Assembly (NCBI GenBank): GCA_030040395.1
Contig: JASHTU010000428.1
Coordinates: forward strand, 1-6,752
DNA from: Acidobacteriaceae bacterium
Lineage (GTDB): Bacteria > Acidobacteriota > Terriglobia > Terriglobales > Acidobacteriaceae
Direction of reading: 5' to 3'
DNA length: 6,752 nt
Positions 1 to 6,752 of this stretch are shown in pieces. Made by a program: the position numbers and the translations under genes. The notes under the pieces are model-generated. The model made no database searches, had not been told where the DNA came from, and saw only the letters and a list, made by a program, of their open reading frames with translations. Position 1 is the stretch's first letter. Each line of letters starts with the position of its first letter.

Positions 1-1950
1 GTCGCCGGCTCCGAGACCTGGTCGACTTTGGACATCATCGACGGATTCGATGTGCGCTCGCCGGTCAACGGCACGCTCGATATCCGGGTGAGCGCCGACG
101 CCGTCCGCTCCATCGACGAAGAGTCCACGCGTTATCCAGTCCAGTTTGGCCGCGCCACCGGCGGCGTCATCGGCTTTTATACCGGCATGGGCGATAACAA
201 GTTCCGCTTTAACGCCACCAATTTCATTCCTTCGCTCCGCGACCTGAACGGCATCCGCTTCGACAAGTTCGTACCCCGCTTCACTTTTTCCGGACCGGTC
301 AAGCGGGGCCGCACGTGGTGGTACGACGGTCTGGAGACCGAGTACGATAACAACTACATCGCCGAACTGCCCGCCAACGCCGACACCAACCAGTTGGTGC
401 GCGGCAGCAACCTCGTCAAGCTCCAAGCCAATCTAACCCCCGCCGACATTCTCACCGCGGGTCTGCTCTTCAACGACTATCATTCCCCCTACGAAGGCCT
501 CTCGTCGCTGACCCCGCAGCAAAGCACCACCAAACGTGACATCATCGCCTGGCTGCCCTATCTACGCAACCAGTGGAGCTTCCACAACGGCGCTCTGCTC
601 GACGCCGGCCTCGGCGAGATGCGCTTTCGCGATGGCCATGAGCCGCACGGCGACATTCCTTACGAGATTACGCCGGAACTGCCCCAGGGCAGTTATTTCG
701 AGAACCTCACCGGGCGCTCCACGCGCCGCGAAGGCACAGCGGCCCTGTATCTGCCGCCGCGTCACTGGGCTGGAACCCACGATCTGCAGGCAGGTCTCGA
801 TCTGGATCACGTCAGCTATAACCAGGATCAGTTAAGGATGCCGGTAAGCTATCTGCGCGAAGACCGAACCCTCCTTCGCCAGAGCGCCTTCGCGTCTGCG
901 CCGCCCTTTACAATGCACAACGCCGAGATCGGAGCCTATTTCGAGGATCGCTGGCTGCCGGCGAAAGGGTGGCTCATCGAGCCGGGGCTGCGCTTCGACT
1001 GGGACGAGGTCGTGCGCCGTCCGTTGTTGGCCCCGCGCATCGCCGCGGTGTATTCGCCGCCGGGCGAAAGGAACAACACCAAGATATCGGCTGGCATCGG
1101 GCTCTATTACGGGCGCACGCAACTCGAATATCTTACTCAGGCTTTTGCCGGAGTCCGTTTCGACACTTATTACGCCGCCGACGGAGTCACTCCCACCGGC
1201 CCGGCGCAGGAAACGAATTTTGCCGTAAATGAAGGCCCGCTCCAGGCCCCGCGCGCCGTCAACTGGAGCGTCGGCGTCGAGCGCAGGTTGCCGTGGCGGA
1301 TTTATGCCGGAGCGAACTTCTTGGACAAGCGCACCTCCCGCATCTTCACATTTGTGAATCAAACCGGACCTTCGGCGCTCTCCGGAACTTATTTGCTCAC
1401 CAACCAGCGCCAGGATCACTATCGCTCTGAGGAGTTCGACCTGCGCCCCCTGTTCGCCGACGGCTACACGATTTATCTCGCCTACACGCATTCCTCGTCC
1501 CGCACCAATGCCGCGCTCGATTATCTGCCCACGCCATCGCCGCTCGGCCCTCAACAAAACGGTCCGCTGCCATGGGACTCGCCCAACAATACCCTTTCCT
1601 GGGGATGGCTGCCCGTTCCGCTGCCGAAACTCAAAAAGAGTTGGGATTTCGTCTACCTGCTCGATTGGCGCACCGGCTTCCCCTACACCGCAGTCAACGC
1701 CGGGCAGCAGGTGGTTGGCGCTGCGGGAGGTTATCGGTTCCCGGACTACATCAACATCAGCCCCGGGCTGGAATGGCGCTTTCATTTCCGCGGCCAGTAT
1801 TACGGGCTGCGTGGCGTAATGGAAAATGCCATGAATCGTGGCAATCCCGTTGTCGTAAACAATGATGTCGATTCGCCGCAGTTTGGGACTTTCAGCGAGC
1901 CTGAAGGCCGGGCCTTCACCGCGCGCCTTCGCCTGATTGGATCGAAATAA
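1..1950 (+). CDS. TonB-dependent receptor-like outer-membrane protein, 3' part
   Basis: The frame is open from the first base to the TAA at 1948-1950, giving 649 residues with no start in the window, so the gene begins upstream. The first 60 or so residues resemble the end of a TonB plug domain: an 'IDGFDV' segment, then '[12 protein letters not shown]', then '[13 protein letters not shown]', which corresponds to the usual YxAEYGRxxGGVxN pattern. The rest looks like a large beta-barrel with alternating aromatic and polar strands. A typical receptor-barrel block ('GAYFEDRW', then 'GLRFDWD') lies at about 920-1005. Such proteins sit in the outer membrane and import bulky ligands such as siderophores or glycans with energy from TonB; the ligand cannot be told here. 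Acidobacterial relatives often carry an N-terminal carboxypeptidase-regulatory-like domain, which would be off the left edge. The C-terminus ends in a short basic tail (IGSK) rather than the usual terminal aromatic residue. The family is fairly sure, the substrate unknown. Confidence 0.85.
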   Translation, partial: VAGSETWSTLDIIDGFDVRSPVNGTLDIRVSADAVRSIDEESTRYPVQFGRATGGVIGFYTGMGDNKFRFNATNFIPSLRDLNGIRFDKFVPRFTFSGPVKRGRTWWYDGLETEYDNNYIAELPANADTNQLVRGSNLVKLQANLTPADILTAGLLFNDYHSPYEGLSSLTPQQSTTKRDIIAWLPYLRNQWSFHNGALLDAGLGEMRFRDGHEPHGDIPYEITPELPQGSYFENLTGRSTRREGTAALYLPPRHWAGTHDLQAGLDLDHVSYNQDQLRMPVSYLREDRTLLRQSAFASAPPFTMHNAEIGAYFEDRWLPAKGWLIEPGLRFDWDEVVRRPLLAPRIAAVYSPPGERNNTKISAGIGLYYGRTQLEYLTQAFAGVRFDTYYAADGVTPTGPAQETNFAVNEGPLQAPRAVNWSVGVERRLPWRIYAGANFLDKRTSRIFTFVNQTGPSALSGTYLLTNQRQDHYRSEEFDLRPLFADGYTIYLAYTHSSSRTNAALDYLPTPSPLGPQQNGPLPWDSPNNTLSWGWLPVPLPKLKKSWDFVYLLDWRTGFPYTAVNAGQQVVGAAGGYRFPDYINISPGLEWRFHFRGQYYGLRGVMENAMNRGNPVVVNNDVDSPQFGTFSEPEGRAFTARLRLIGSK

Positions 1951-2011
1951 CTTCGCCGCGCGCCTTCCCCGCGCCGGCTCCCCACACCTCACCGGGGTTT
2001 ATAGTGGATGT

Positions 2012-2587
2012 ATGGCGGAGACGGTGGAGCGCGACCATTATCTCTTTGGCACGCTGGAGAGCAGCGTCAAGAACCGCATCAAGCTGAAGGAAGTGAACTA
2101 CGGCTACGATGAGCCGGAGGGTGTCATCCTCACTTCGCTCGACTTCGCGGTGAACTGGATTCGGAAAAGCTCCATCTGGCCCATGACCTTCGGCTTGGCC
2201 TGCTGCGCCATCGAAATGATGTCCATGGGCGCAGCCCGGTTTGACATTGCACGTTTCGGCGCAGAAGTTTTTCGCCCTTCACCTCGCCAATCCGACCTCA
2301 TCATCATCGCCGGTCGCGTTTCGCAAAAGATGGCTCCGGTGATTCGCCGGCTCTACGACCAGATGCCGGAACCCAAATGGGTCATTTCCATGGGCGCCTG
2401 CGCCACTTCCGGCGGCGTCTTCAATAACTATGCATTGGTCCAGGGTGTTAACCAGATCATCCCCGTGGACGTCTATGTTCCGGGATGCCCGCCGCGTCCC
2501 GAGCAACTTCTCTACGCGATCACGCTTCTGCAAGAGAAAATTCAACGCGAATCCCATAGCCTGCTGAAGACCTTGAACGCTGGGTAA
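2012..2587 (+). CDS. nuoB: NADH-quinone oxidoreductase subunit B (complex I, cluster N2)
   Basis: This 191-residue protein is NuoB, the complex I subunit that binds the terminal [4Fe-4S] cluster N2 and passes electrons to quinone at the NuoB/NuoD interface on the cytoplasmic side of the inner membrane. The four cluster ligands are visible: the tandem Cys64-Cys65 in '[10 protein letters not shown]', Cys130 in '[10 protein letters not shown]' and Cys159 in 'VPGCPPRPE'. Their spacing (1, 65 and 29 residues) agrees with E. coli NuoB as I recall it. The blocks '[13 protein letters not shown]' and '[13 protein letters not shown]' are also classic. I chose the ATG at 2012 because the upstream TTG at 1937 would overlap the receptor gene and add 25 residues unlike the family. 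There is no good Shine-Dalgarno before the ATG, and a TATAGT box ends six bases upstream, so the mRNA could be leaderless. No nuoA or nuoC flanks it, which is unusual because nuo genes normally form one long operon. Nothing looks broken. Confidence 0.97.
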   Translation: MAETVERDHYLFGTLESSVKNRIKLKEVNYGYDEPEGVILTSLDFAVNWIRKSSIWPMTFGLACCAIEMMSMGAARFDIARFGAEVFRPSPRQSDLIIIAGRVSQKMAPVIRRLYDQMPEPKWVISMGACATSGGVFNNYALVQGVNQIIPVDVYVPGCPPRPEQLLYAITLLQEKIQRESHSLLKTLNAG

Positions 2588-2592
2588 GCTCC

Positions 2593-2680
2593 GGCTTCCA
2601 AGCTTCGAAGCCAGGCCATTTTGGTTACTAAGGTAACAAGTGGCGAACCACCGCTGCGGAACCAAACTAAGCAACTTGTT
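2593..2680. repeat. Cluster of short inverted repeats downstream of nuoB
   Basis: Several short inverted repeats lie just after the nuoB stop. GGCTTC (2593-2598) pairs with GAAGCC (2607-2612) around an 8-base loop. GTTAC (2624-2628) pairs with GTAAC (2633-2637). AACAAGT (2635-2641) pairs with ACTTGTT (2674-2680). TTTGGTT (2620-2626) pairs with AACCAAA (2660-2666). Some arms overlap, so not all can form at once. The first hairpin is followed by only a short TTTT (2619-2622) and is at best a weak terminator for nuoB. The others could be operator half-sites or a folded untranslated region. The rest of this 257-base gap, up to 2844, shows no gene, tRNA or clear promoter. Confidence 0.4.
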
Positions 2681-2829
2681 GAAAAAATGTACTCTCTGTT
2701 CATTGTCGTATGGTAGGTTTGATTACTGTAGGGCTTTAAAGGCCGCCCGGCCGCGCAGAAGCGGATCGATTTAGAGCCAGAACTTTTGTTCGCTGGCAAT
2801 TTTCCCAAGGTAAACATCAGCTTAATTGC

Positions 2830-2836
2830 GGGAGGA
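2830..2836 (+). promoter_or_regulatory. Ribosome binding site of the barrel/Ig/OmpA gene
   Basis: A strong GGGAGGA Shine-Dalgarno lies eight bases before the ATG at 2845. It fixes the start of the following gene and contrasts with nuoB, which lacks such a site. Confidence 0.85.
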
Positions 2837-2844
2837 TTAAACGC

Positions 2845-4605
2845 ATGTATGCTCATGTCTTCAAAGCTGTGAGCCGGCTTTTTGCTGTGGCCATTGTGGC
2901 GCTGGCGCCCGCTGTCCTTGCGGCTCAAGCGGCTCCAGCCGCACAAGGACCCACACCGAATCAGCAGTATGCATCCAGGTGGGACATCTTTGCCGGATAC
3001 AGCTATTTGTCCCCACACGGAACCGTAAACACTCCCGAGGCCAACGGAACAACCTTGCCTTTTTCCTACGACGCTGTGAATGTGGGCGGGCTTTTCAGCG
3101 GCGCTCGCTTCTTCAATCGCAATGTCGGCCTTCAGGTGGAGTTCGGCGAGCATGAATACGGTTCGCAAAGCAAGCAGAACACCAATATCGGCACTCACGG
3201 AAACGACGACGGTTTTATTACCATCGCTGGCGGCATTATCTTCCGCTACTTGGCGCCGGGAAATATCACGCCATTCATTCATGCCTTGGTGGGCGGAGCC
3301 TTAATCAACGGACCAGACTTTCAGAAAAACACCTGGGGACCAGATCTGACCGCCGGCGGCGGCATGGATTATGAGACGCCGCTATTCAATCATCATCTTG
3401 CTATTCGTCTCTTCCAGACGGATTACGAATATATGCACGCCGACTTCGGCCCTCAGCCCTATCCGCCGGGACCGCCCGGAGGCCGGGCTAACGTCAACGC
3501 AGTACGGTTGAGCGCCGGCATCGTCATCCATGCCGGCTCCATCGCGCCGCCGCCGCCGATCACCTTCGCCTGCACCGCGAGCCCCACCTCGGTCTTCCCG
3601 GGCGAGCCCATCACCATCACCGGCTCGGCGGGCAACCTCAATCCCAAGGAGAGCGTGATTTATAGCTGGTCCGGAAACGGCGTCACCGGCAGTGAAACCA
3701 CCGCCACCGTCGCCACCACCGATCTTGCGCCCGGCAGCTATTCGGTGCAGGGCACGGTAAAGGAAGGCAAAAAGGGCAAGGAAGGCTTGAAGCCCTGGGA
3801 GACCGCGAGTTGCTCGGCCAGTTACACCGTGAAGGAATTTGAACCCCCGACCATCAGTTGCTCGGCGGATCCCTCCACCATTCAGCCCGGTGGGACCAGC
3901 TCCATTACCGCCACAGGCGTGAGCCCGCAGAATCGGCCGCTCACTTACAGCTACTCGGCCACCGGAGGCTCCATCTCCGGTACCGGAACCACGGCGGAAT
4001 ACTCCTCCGCAGGCGCTCCGACAGGGGCTGTCGGTATAACATGTAACGTTTCCGACGATAAGGGCCACACGGCCACCGCCAACACCACGGTGACCATCGT
4101 GGCGCCGCCTCCGCCGCCGCAGCCGCATGCCCAGGCGCTGTGCTCGCTCAGCTTCTCCACCGATAAGCGGCGTCCAACCCGCGTCGATAACGAAGCCAAG
4201 GCTTGCCTCGACCAGGTGGCTCTTGACCTGAAACAGCAAGCCGACGCCAAGCTCGTCATTGTCGGTCAGTCGGATGCTCAAGAAAAGCAAATCGAGCAAA
4301 GAGAAGAGACACGACAACAGCGTCATCCGCGCGTCCACGTTGAGCACTACGCTGGGCAGCGCGCGGTCAACGCCAAGGACTACCTGGTGACGCAGCAGGG
4401 CATCGACGCTTCGCGCATCAGCGTGGCCACTAACCCCGACGACGCCCAGGCCGCGCAAAACTACCTGGTGCCCGCGGGTGCAAACTTCGAGTCCGATGTA
4501 TCCGGAACTACGCCGGCGGACGAGTCAACCATCAAACCGGAAGTGCGCCGCCCCCTGCCCATGCGGCATCGCAGGGCGCCCGCGGCGCCTTCAGGCAACC
4601 ACTAA
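2845..4605 (+). CDS. Outer-membrane barrel, two Ig-like modules and OmpA-like C-terminal domain
   Basis: This 586-residue envelope protein has four parts. A signal peptide covers residues 1 to about 28 (hydrophobic 'LFAVAIVALAPAVLAA', probable cleavage near AQA). A beta-barrel of OmpA N-terminal type follows at about 46-230 ('WDIFAGYSYL' at its start). After a proline linker (234-238) come two related Ig-like modules, about 239-330 and 336-420, both opening with a C-x-A-x-P-x-x-x-x-P-G pattern. After a second proline linker (421-427) comes an OmpA-like domain at about 431-545. In it, Asp477 and Arg506 match the Asp and Arg that bind peptidoglycan diaminopimelate in OmpA, but the loop between them is about 14 residues longer and highly charged. 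Six cysteines are spaced two per soluble module (243/323, 339/400, 433/454), suggesting one disulfide in each. The likely role is to anchor the outer membrane to peptidoglycan across a long spacer. The C-terminal tail is basic and proline-rich. The start is fixed by the strong ribosome site, and a terminator follows the gene. Function is inferred from domain types. Confidence 0.85.
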   Translation: MYAHVFKAVSRLFAVAIVALAPAVLAAQAAPAAQGPTPNQQYASRWDIFAGYSYLSPHGTVNTPEANGTTLPFSYDAVNVGGLFSGARFFNRNVGLQVEFGEHEYGSQSKQNTNIGTHGNDDGFITIAGGIIFRYLAPGNITPFIHALVGGALINGPDFQKNTWGPDLTAGGGMDYETPLFNHHLAIRLFQTDYEYMHADFGPQPYPPGPPGGRANVNAVRLSAGIVIHAGSIAPPPPITFACTASPTSVFPGEPITITGSAGNLNPKESVIYSWSGNGVTGSETTATVATTDLAPGSYSVQGTVKEGKKGKEGLKPWETASCSASYTVKEFEPPTISCSADPSTIQPGGTSSITATGVSPQNRPLTYSYSATGGSISGTGTTAEYSSAGAPTGAVGITCNVSDDKGHTATANTTVTIVAPPPPPQPHAQALCSLSFSTDKRRPTRVDNEAKACLDQVALDLKQQADAKLVIVGQSDAQEKQIEQREETRQQRHPRVHVEHYAGQRAVNAKDYLVTQQGIDASRISVATNPDDAQAAQNYLVPAGANFESDVSGTTPADESTIKPEVRRPLPMRHRRAPAAPSGNH

Positions 4606-4647
4606 CCAGCTCTTCCGGTTTGTGCCGCATGGGGAAAGCTTCGTCAA

Positions 4648-4673
4648 GCCTGTCATGAGAAACCATGGCAGGC
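4648..4673 (+). other. Hairpin after the barrel/Ig/OmpA gene
   Basis: GCCTGTCATG (4648-4657) can pair with CATGGCAGGC (4664-4673), a 10-bp stem with one G-U pair and an AGAAAC loop. No T-run follows, so it is not a classic terminator by itself. It lies 42 bases after the stop and upstream of the real terminator, where such hairpins often protect the mRNA 3' end. That role is inference. Confidence 0.5.
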
Positions 4674-4713
4674 GGGGCGAGCCAACCTTCAATCAATCCT
4701 TCGCAACGAATTC

Positions 4714-4751
4714 GAGGCTGACCGTTTTGCCGGTCAGCCTCTTCGTTTCTT
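4714..4751 (+). terminator. Rho-independent terminator of the barrel/Ig/OmpA gene
   Basis: GAGGCTGACCG (4714-4724) pairs perfectly with CGGTCAGCCTC (4731-4741), an 11-bp GC-rich stem with a 6-base loop TTTTGC. A T-rich tail, TTCGTTTCTT, follows at 4742-4751. The tail is interrupted by C and G, so termination may be incomplete, but this is the strongest terminator-like structure I found in the window. It separates the two flanking envelope genes into different transcription units. Confidence 0.8.
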
Positions 4752-4819
4752 GAGGATGGCTTCTGTCCAACGCCAGCAGTCCCATTTTTCTTTCCTGCGC
4801 CCATAGATAACGACACAGG

Positions 4820-4838
4820 CGGGAGCCACTCCCGTTTT
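4820..4838 (+). other. Small hairpin plus T-run in the leader of the small barrel gene
   Basis: CGGGAG (4820-4825) pairs with CTCCCG (4829-4834) around a three-base CCA loop, followed directly by TTTT (4835-4838). It lies about 54 bases before the start codon at 4892. It has the shape of a short intrinsic terminator, so it could be a second terminator for the upstream gene or, if transcription starts before it, an attenuator for the downstream one. I found no convincing promoter nearby that would decide between these. Confidence 0.45.
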
Positions 4839-4875
4839 CGCCGCGTCTTTTCTATTCGGCCAAAGGCAATCGCTT

Positions 4876-4883
4876 GGGGAGGA
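4876..4883 (+). promoter_or_regulatory. Ribosome binding site of the small barrel gene
   Basis: GGGGAGGA lies eight bases before the ATG at 4892 and decides that start over the in-frame TTG at 4874, which overlaps the site itself. The site and spacing closely match those of the larger envelope gene at 2830-2845. Confidence 0.85.
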
Positions 4884-4891
4884 AACGCACA

Positions 4892-5536
4892 ATGCAAGTA
4901 GGGCAGATCAAGTTATGTCTTTTTCTGGCCGGGCTCGCGGCCCTCTTCAGCGCGGGGATCCAGGCCCAGACCGATGTGGCGGCGAGCCTTTACGGAGCGT
5001 TCAGCCCCTCGGTCAGCGCCAACGGGACCACGCAAAGCCCCTCCAATTCGGCCGGCGTGCTGGTAGAGCTGCGGCACATCAGCAATCCGCTGGTCGGCTG
5101 GGAAGCTACCTACGCATACAACCGCGCCAATCAGAAGTACACCGAGCAGGTCACTTGCGGCTCAGGCGTCGTTATCTGCGGCGCCGAAACAGAAAACGTC
5201 CCGGCGGACGCGCATGAAATCACGGGCGACTGGGTGGTCTCGCTCAAAGTCGCCAACCTCAGGCCCTTCGCGCTAACCGGCGGAGGCCTGCTCCTTAATG
5301 TGCCCGAGGCCAATCCCGGTCCCATCGTCGTTGCCGGCGCCACCACGCATACCGCAACCAAGGGAGTTTTTGTCTACGGCGCCGGACTCGACTGGACGTT
5401 GCTCCCACACCTCGGACTGCGATTCCAGTACCGAGGAAATCTCTACAAAGCTGCTAACCTCACCAACGTCTTCACCTCGACCAACGCATTTACCCAGACC
5501 GCCGAGCCCATGGTGGGCGCTTTTCTCCGCTTCTGA
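4892..5536 (+). CDS. Small outer-membrane beta-barrel protein
   Basis: This 214-residue exported protein is predicted to be a small outer-membrane beta-barrel, probably of eight strands like the OmpA N-terminal or OmpX-type barrels. Residues 1-25 form a signal peptide (hydrophobic 'LCLFLAGLAALFSAG', probable cleavage after IQA). The mature part shows alternating strand-like segments ('GVLVELRHISNPLVGWEATYAY', 'DWVVSLKVANLRPFALTGGGLLL', 'GLRFQYRGNLY') and ends in 'GAFLRF', the terminal phenylalanine expected for recognition by the BAM assembly machinery. Cys89 and Cys96 flank a short turn and may form a disulfide in an extracellular loop. The start is set by the strong ribosome site before the ATG. 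No ligand or enzymatic role can be read from the sequence. It is preceded by a terminator and followed by a 109-base gap, so it is probably transcribed alone. Confidence 0.8.
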   Translation: MQVGQIKLCLFLAGLAALFSAGIQAQTDVAASLYGAFSPSVSANGTTQSPSNSAGVLVELRHISNPLVGWEATYAYNRANQKYTEQVTCGSGVVICGAETENVPADAHEITGDWVVSLKVANLRPFALTGGGLLLNVPEANPGPIVVAGATTHTATKGVFVYGAGLDWTLLPHLGLRFQYRGNLYKAANLTNVFTSTNAFTQTAEPMVGAFLRF

Positions 5537-5608
5537 AGCGATTTCCATCTTCTGTTCCCAACCTTGATACTGGGCCGCAGAAAGGGCTCGCGCAAAAAAG
5601 ATTCTTTG

Positions 5609-5614
5609 TATACT
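5609..5614 (+). promoter_or_regulatory. Possible -10 box of the Asp-box propeller gene
   Basis: TATACT matches the sigma-70 -10 consensus TATAAT at five of six positions and lies 31 bases before the ATG at 5646. A transcript would start near 5621 and carry a leader of about 25 bases. No recognisable -35 box sits 16-18 bases upstream, so the call is tentative. A modest GAGGG (5631-5635) lies ten bases before the ATG as a possible ribosome site. Confidence 0.4.
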
Positions 5615-5645
5615 GATCTAGGGAACTCCCGAGGGCCTTAGCTCC

Positions 5646-6752
5646 ATGATTCGTCCGACGAAAGGCGTGGAATTGCGGCATTTTTTGCGGCCTGCTGCGC
5701 TCATTTCCTTCGCGATGCTGCTTGCGCTGGCCGTGCTTAAGCTGCCGGCGCAAGAAAGTTGGGTCACCGTCGGCCCCGCGGGTGGCGATGCTCGCGCCTT
5801 CGCCGCCGTTCCCGGCCAGCCCAGCCATCTCTACTTGGGCACCACGGCGGGATGGATTTACGAATCCACCGATGGCGGCTCATCCTGGCACCATCTGGCC
5901 AGGCTCGGCTCATCGGATGGCTTGATCCTCGATCACATTGTCGTGGACTCCCAGCTCCCAACCACGATTTACGCCGCCGGCTGGTGGGCCGACCATACCG
6001 ATGGCGGCTTATGGATAAGCCGCGACGCCGGCCGAAACTGGACCGAAGTCCCAGGGCTGCGCGGACAGGCCATTCACGCCTTCGTTCAATCCCCCTCGGA
6101 TCCCCGCATCCTCTTTGCCGGCACTCTCAAAGGCGTCTTCCGCAGCACCGACGGAGCCGCGACATGGCGGCAAATCAGCCCTCCCGGCAGCCGCGAAATT
6201 CACGAGCTCGCCTCGCTCGCCGTCGACCCCAATAATCCCGATATCGTGTACGTCGGCACCTGGCATCTGCCCTGGAAGACCACCGACGGAGGCAAAACCT
6301 GGCGGCACATCGATCGCGGCCTGATCGTCGATTCCGACGTCTTTTCCATGGTCATTGACCCCGACCGGCCGCGCACCCTCTATCTGAGCGCTTGCAGCGG
6401 GATTTATAAGAGCGTCGACGCGGGCTTGCTTTTCCACAAGATTCAGGGCATTCCTTCGAGTGCCAGAAGAACGAGGGTTCTCGCTCAGGATCCGGAAAAC
6501 CGCGAAATCGTCTATGCCGGAACCACTGAGGGCCTCTACAAAACCATCAATGGCGGCCGCACCTTCCATCGCATGACCGGCGAAGACGTCATCGTCAATG
6601 ACGTATACGTCGATCCGCACGACTCGAATCATGTGCTGCTCGCCACCGATCGCGGCGGAGTCCTGGCCAGCGAGGATGGCGGAAAGACCTTTCAGTCGTC
6701 CAACACCGGATTCTCGGATCGCAAGGTGGACGCCCTGCTGGTGGATCGCGCC
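5646..6752 (+). CDS. Exported Asp-box (BNR/VPS10-like) beta-propeller protein, 5' part
   Basis: The frame is open from the ATG at 5646 to the right edge, giving 369 residues of a longer protein. Residues 1 to about 35 look like a signal peptide: arginines, then the hydrophobic 'AALISFAMLLALAV' and a probable cut after LPA. Seven Asp-box motifs (S/T-x-D/N-x-G-x-x-W/F) start at residues 74, 125, 167, 212, 256, 300 and 342, spaced 42-51 residues apart. Most repeats also carry an 'xDPxxPxxxYxGT'-like strand before the box, for example 'VDPNNPDIVYVGT' at 193-205. This is the layout of beta-propellers related to sialidase-type BNR proteins, VPS10/sortilin domains and YCF48-like proteins. These fold into 6-10 blades; Asp-boxes alone do not imply sialidase activity, and I see no catalytic arginine triad. 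Likely location is the periplasm or cell surface, perhaps in glycan or protein binding. The box drifts from W to F in the last three repeats. Confidence 0.85.
   Translation, partial: MIRPTKGVELRHFLRPAALISFAMLLALAVLKLPAQESWVTVGPAGGDARAFAAVPGQPSHLYLGTTAGWIYESTDGGSSWHHLARLGSSDGLILDHIVVDSQLPTTIYAAGWWADHTDGGLWISRDAGRNWTEVPGLRGQAIHAFVQSPSDPRILFAGTLKGVFRSTDGAATWRQISPPGSREIHELASLAVDPNNPDIVYVGTWHLPWKTTDGGKTWRHIDRGLIVDSDVFSMVIDPDRPRTLYLSACSGIYKSVDAGLLFHKIQGIPSSARRTRVLAQDPENREIVYAGTTEGLYKTINGGRTFHRMTGEDVIVNDVYVDPHDSNHVLLATDRGGVLASEDGGKTFQSSNTGFSDRKVDALLVDRA

Noticed and set aside
832..1992. Long minus-strand open frame (386 codons) opposite the receptor gene
   Set aside because: It mirrors the receptor gene, whose plug-like and barrel motifs are clear. 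The antisense translation is Arg/Gly/Ala-rich with no recognisable domain, as expected from GC-rich codon bias.
1937..2011. N-terminal extension of NuoB from the TTG at 1937
   Set aside because: It would overlap the end of the receptor gene and add 25 residues unlike known NuoB N-termini. The ATG at 2012 gives a normal family start.
2679..2714. Possible promoter with TTGAAA (2679-2684) and TATGGT (2709-2714)
   Set aside because: The spacing of 24 bases is too long for a sigma-70 promoter and TATGGT is a weak match.
2687..2716. Nine-codon open frame starting MYSLF in the nuoB-downstream gap
   Set aside because: It has no ribosome site, is very short, and shows no run of regulatory codons typical of a leader peptide.
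3382..4458. Long minus-strand open frame (358 codons) opposite the barrel/Ig/OmpA gene
   Set aside because: Its translation is low-complexity Gly/Arg-rich and lies opposite a gene with signal peptide, domains and ribosome site. It is a shadow.
5759..6235. Plus-strand open frame of 158 codons inside the Asp-box gene in another frame
   Set aside because: The translation is Arg/Pro/His-rich with no domain, whereas the frame from 5646 shows a signal peptide and seven regular Asp-boxes.
6009..6632. Minus-strand open frame of 207 codons opposite the Asp-box gene
   Set aside because: It has no recognisable motif and lies opposite a frame with strong repeat evidence. It is a shadow of codon bias.

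Overview
All recognisable genes in this window lie on the plus strand. The DNA is GC-rich, and the gene families point to a Gram-negative, outer-membrane-bearing bacterium. The best guess is Acidobacteriota (Terriglobia-like). That rests on the large TonB-receptor-like barrel, the barrel/Ig/OmpA-type fusion and the exported Asp-box propeller, which are styles common in that phylum. It is inferred from protein style, not from a marker-gene comparison.

Layout. (1) Positions 1-1950 hold the 3' part of a TonB-dependent-receptor-like outer-membrane protein whose start lies outside the window. (2) Positions 2012-2587 encode a complete NuoB, the complex I subunit that holds iron-sulfur cluster N2. 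No other nuo gene is next to it. (3) Positions 2588-2844 are non-coding and rich in small inverted repeats. (4) Positions 2845-4605 encode a secreted modular envelope protein: an N-terminal beta-barrel, two Ig-like modules and an OmpA-like C-terminal domain. (5) Positions 4606-4891 are non-coding and contain a strong hairpin terminator plus two other hairpins. (6) Positions 4892-5536 encode a small outer-membrane beta-barrel. (7) Positions 5537-5645 are a short spacer with a -10-like box. (8) Positions 5646-6752 begin an exported protein with seven Asp-box (BNR-type) repeats, cut off by the right edge.

Four of the five genes encode envelope or exported proteins, and nuoB, a cytoplasmic-side respiratory subunit, is the odd one out. 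The genes look like separate transcription units rather than one operon: gaps are 61, 257, 286 and 109 bases, and there is a clear terminator after the third gene. I see no mobile element, CRISPR array, tRNA, rRNA, toxin-antitoxin pair or defence system. The points most worth following up are the isolated nuoB with a possibly leaderless start, the fused barrel/Ig/Ig/OmpA protein with one cysteine pair per soluble module and an enlarged loop in its OmpA domain, and the hairpins in the two longer intergenic regions.
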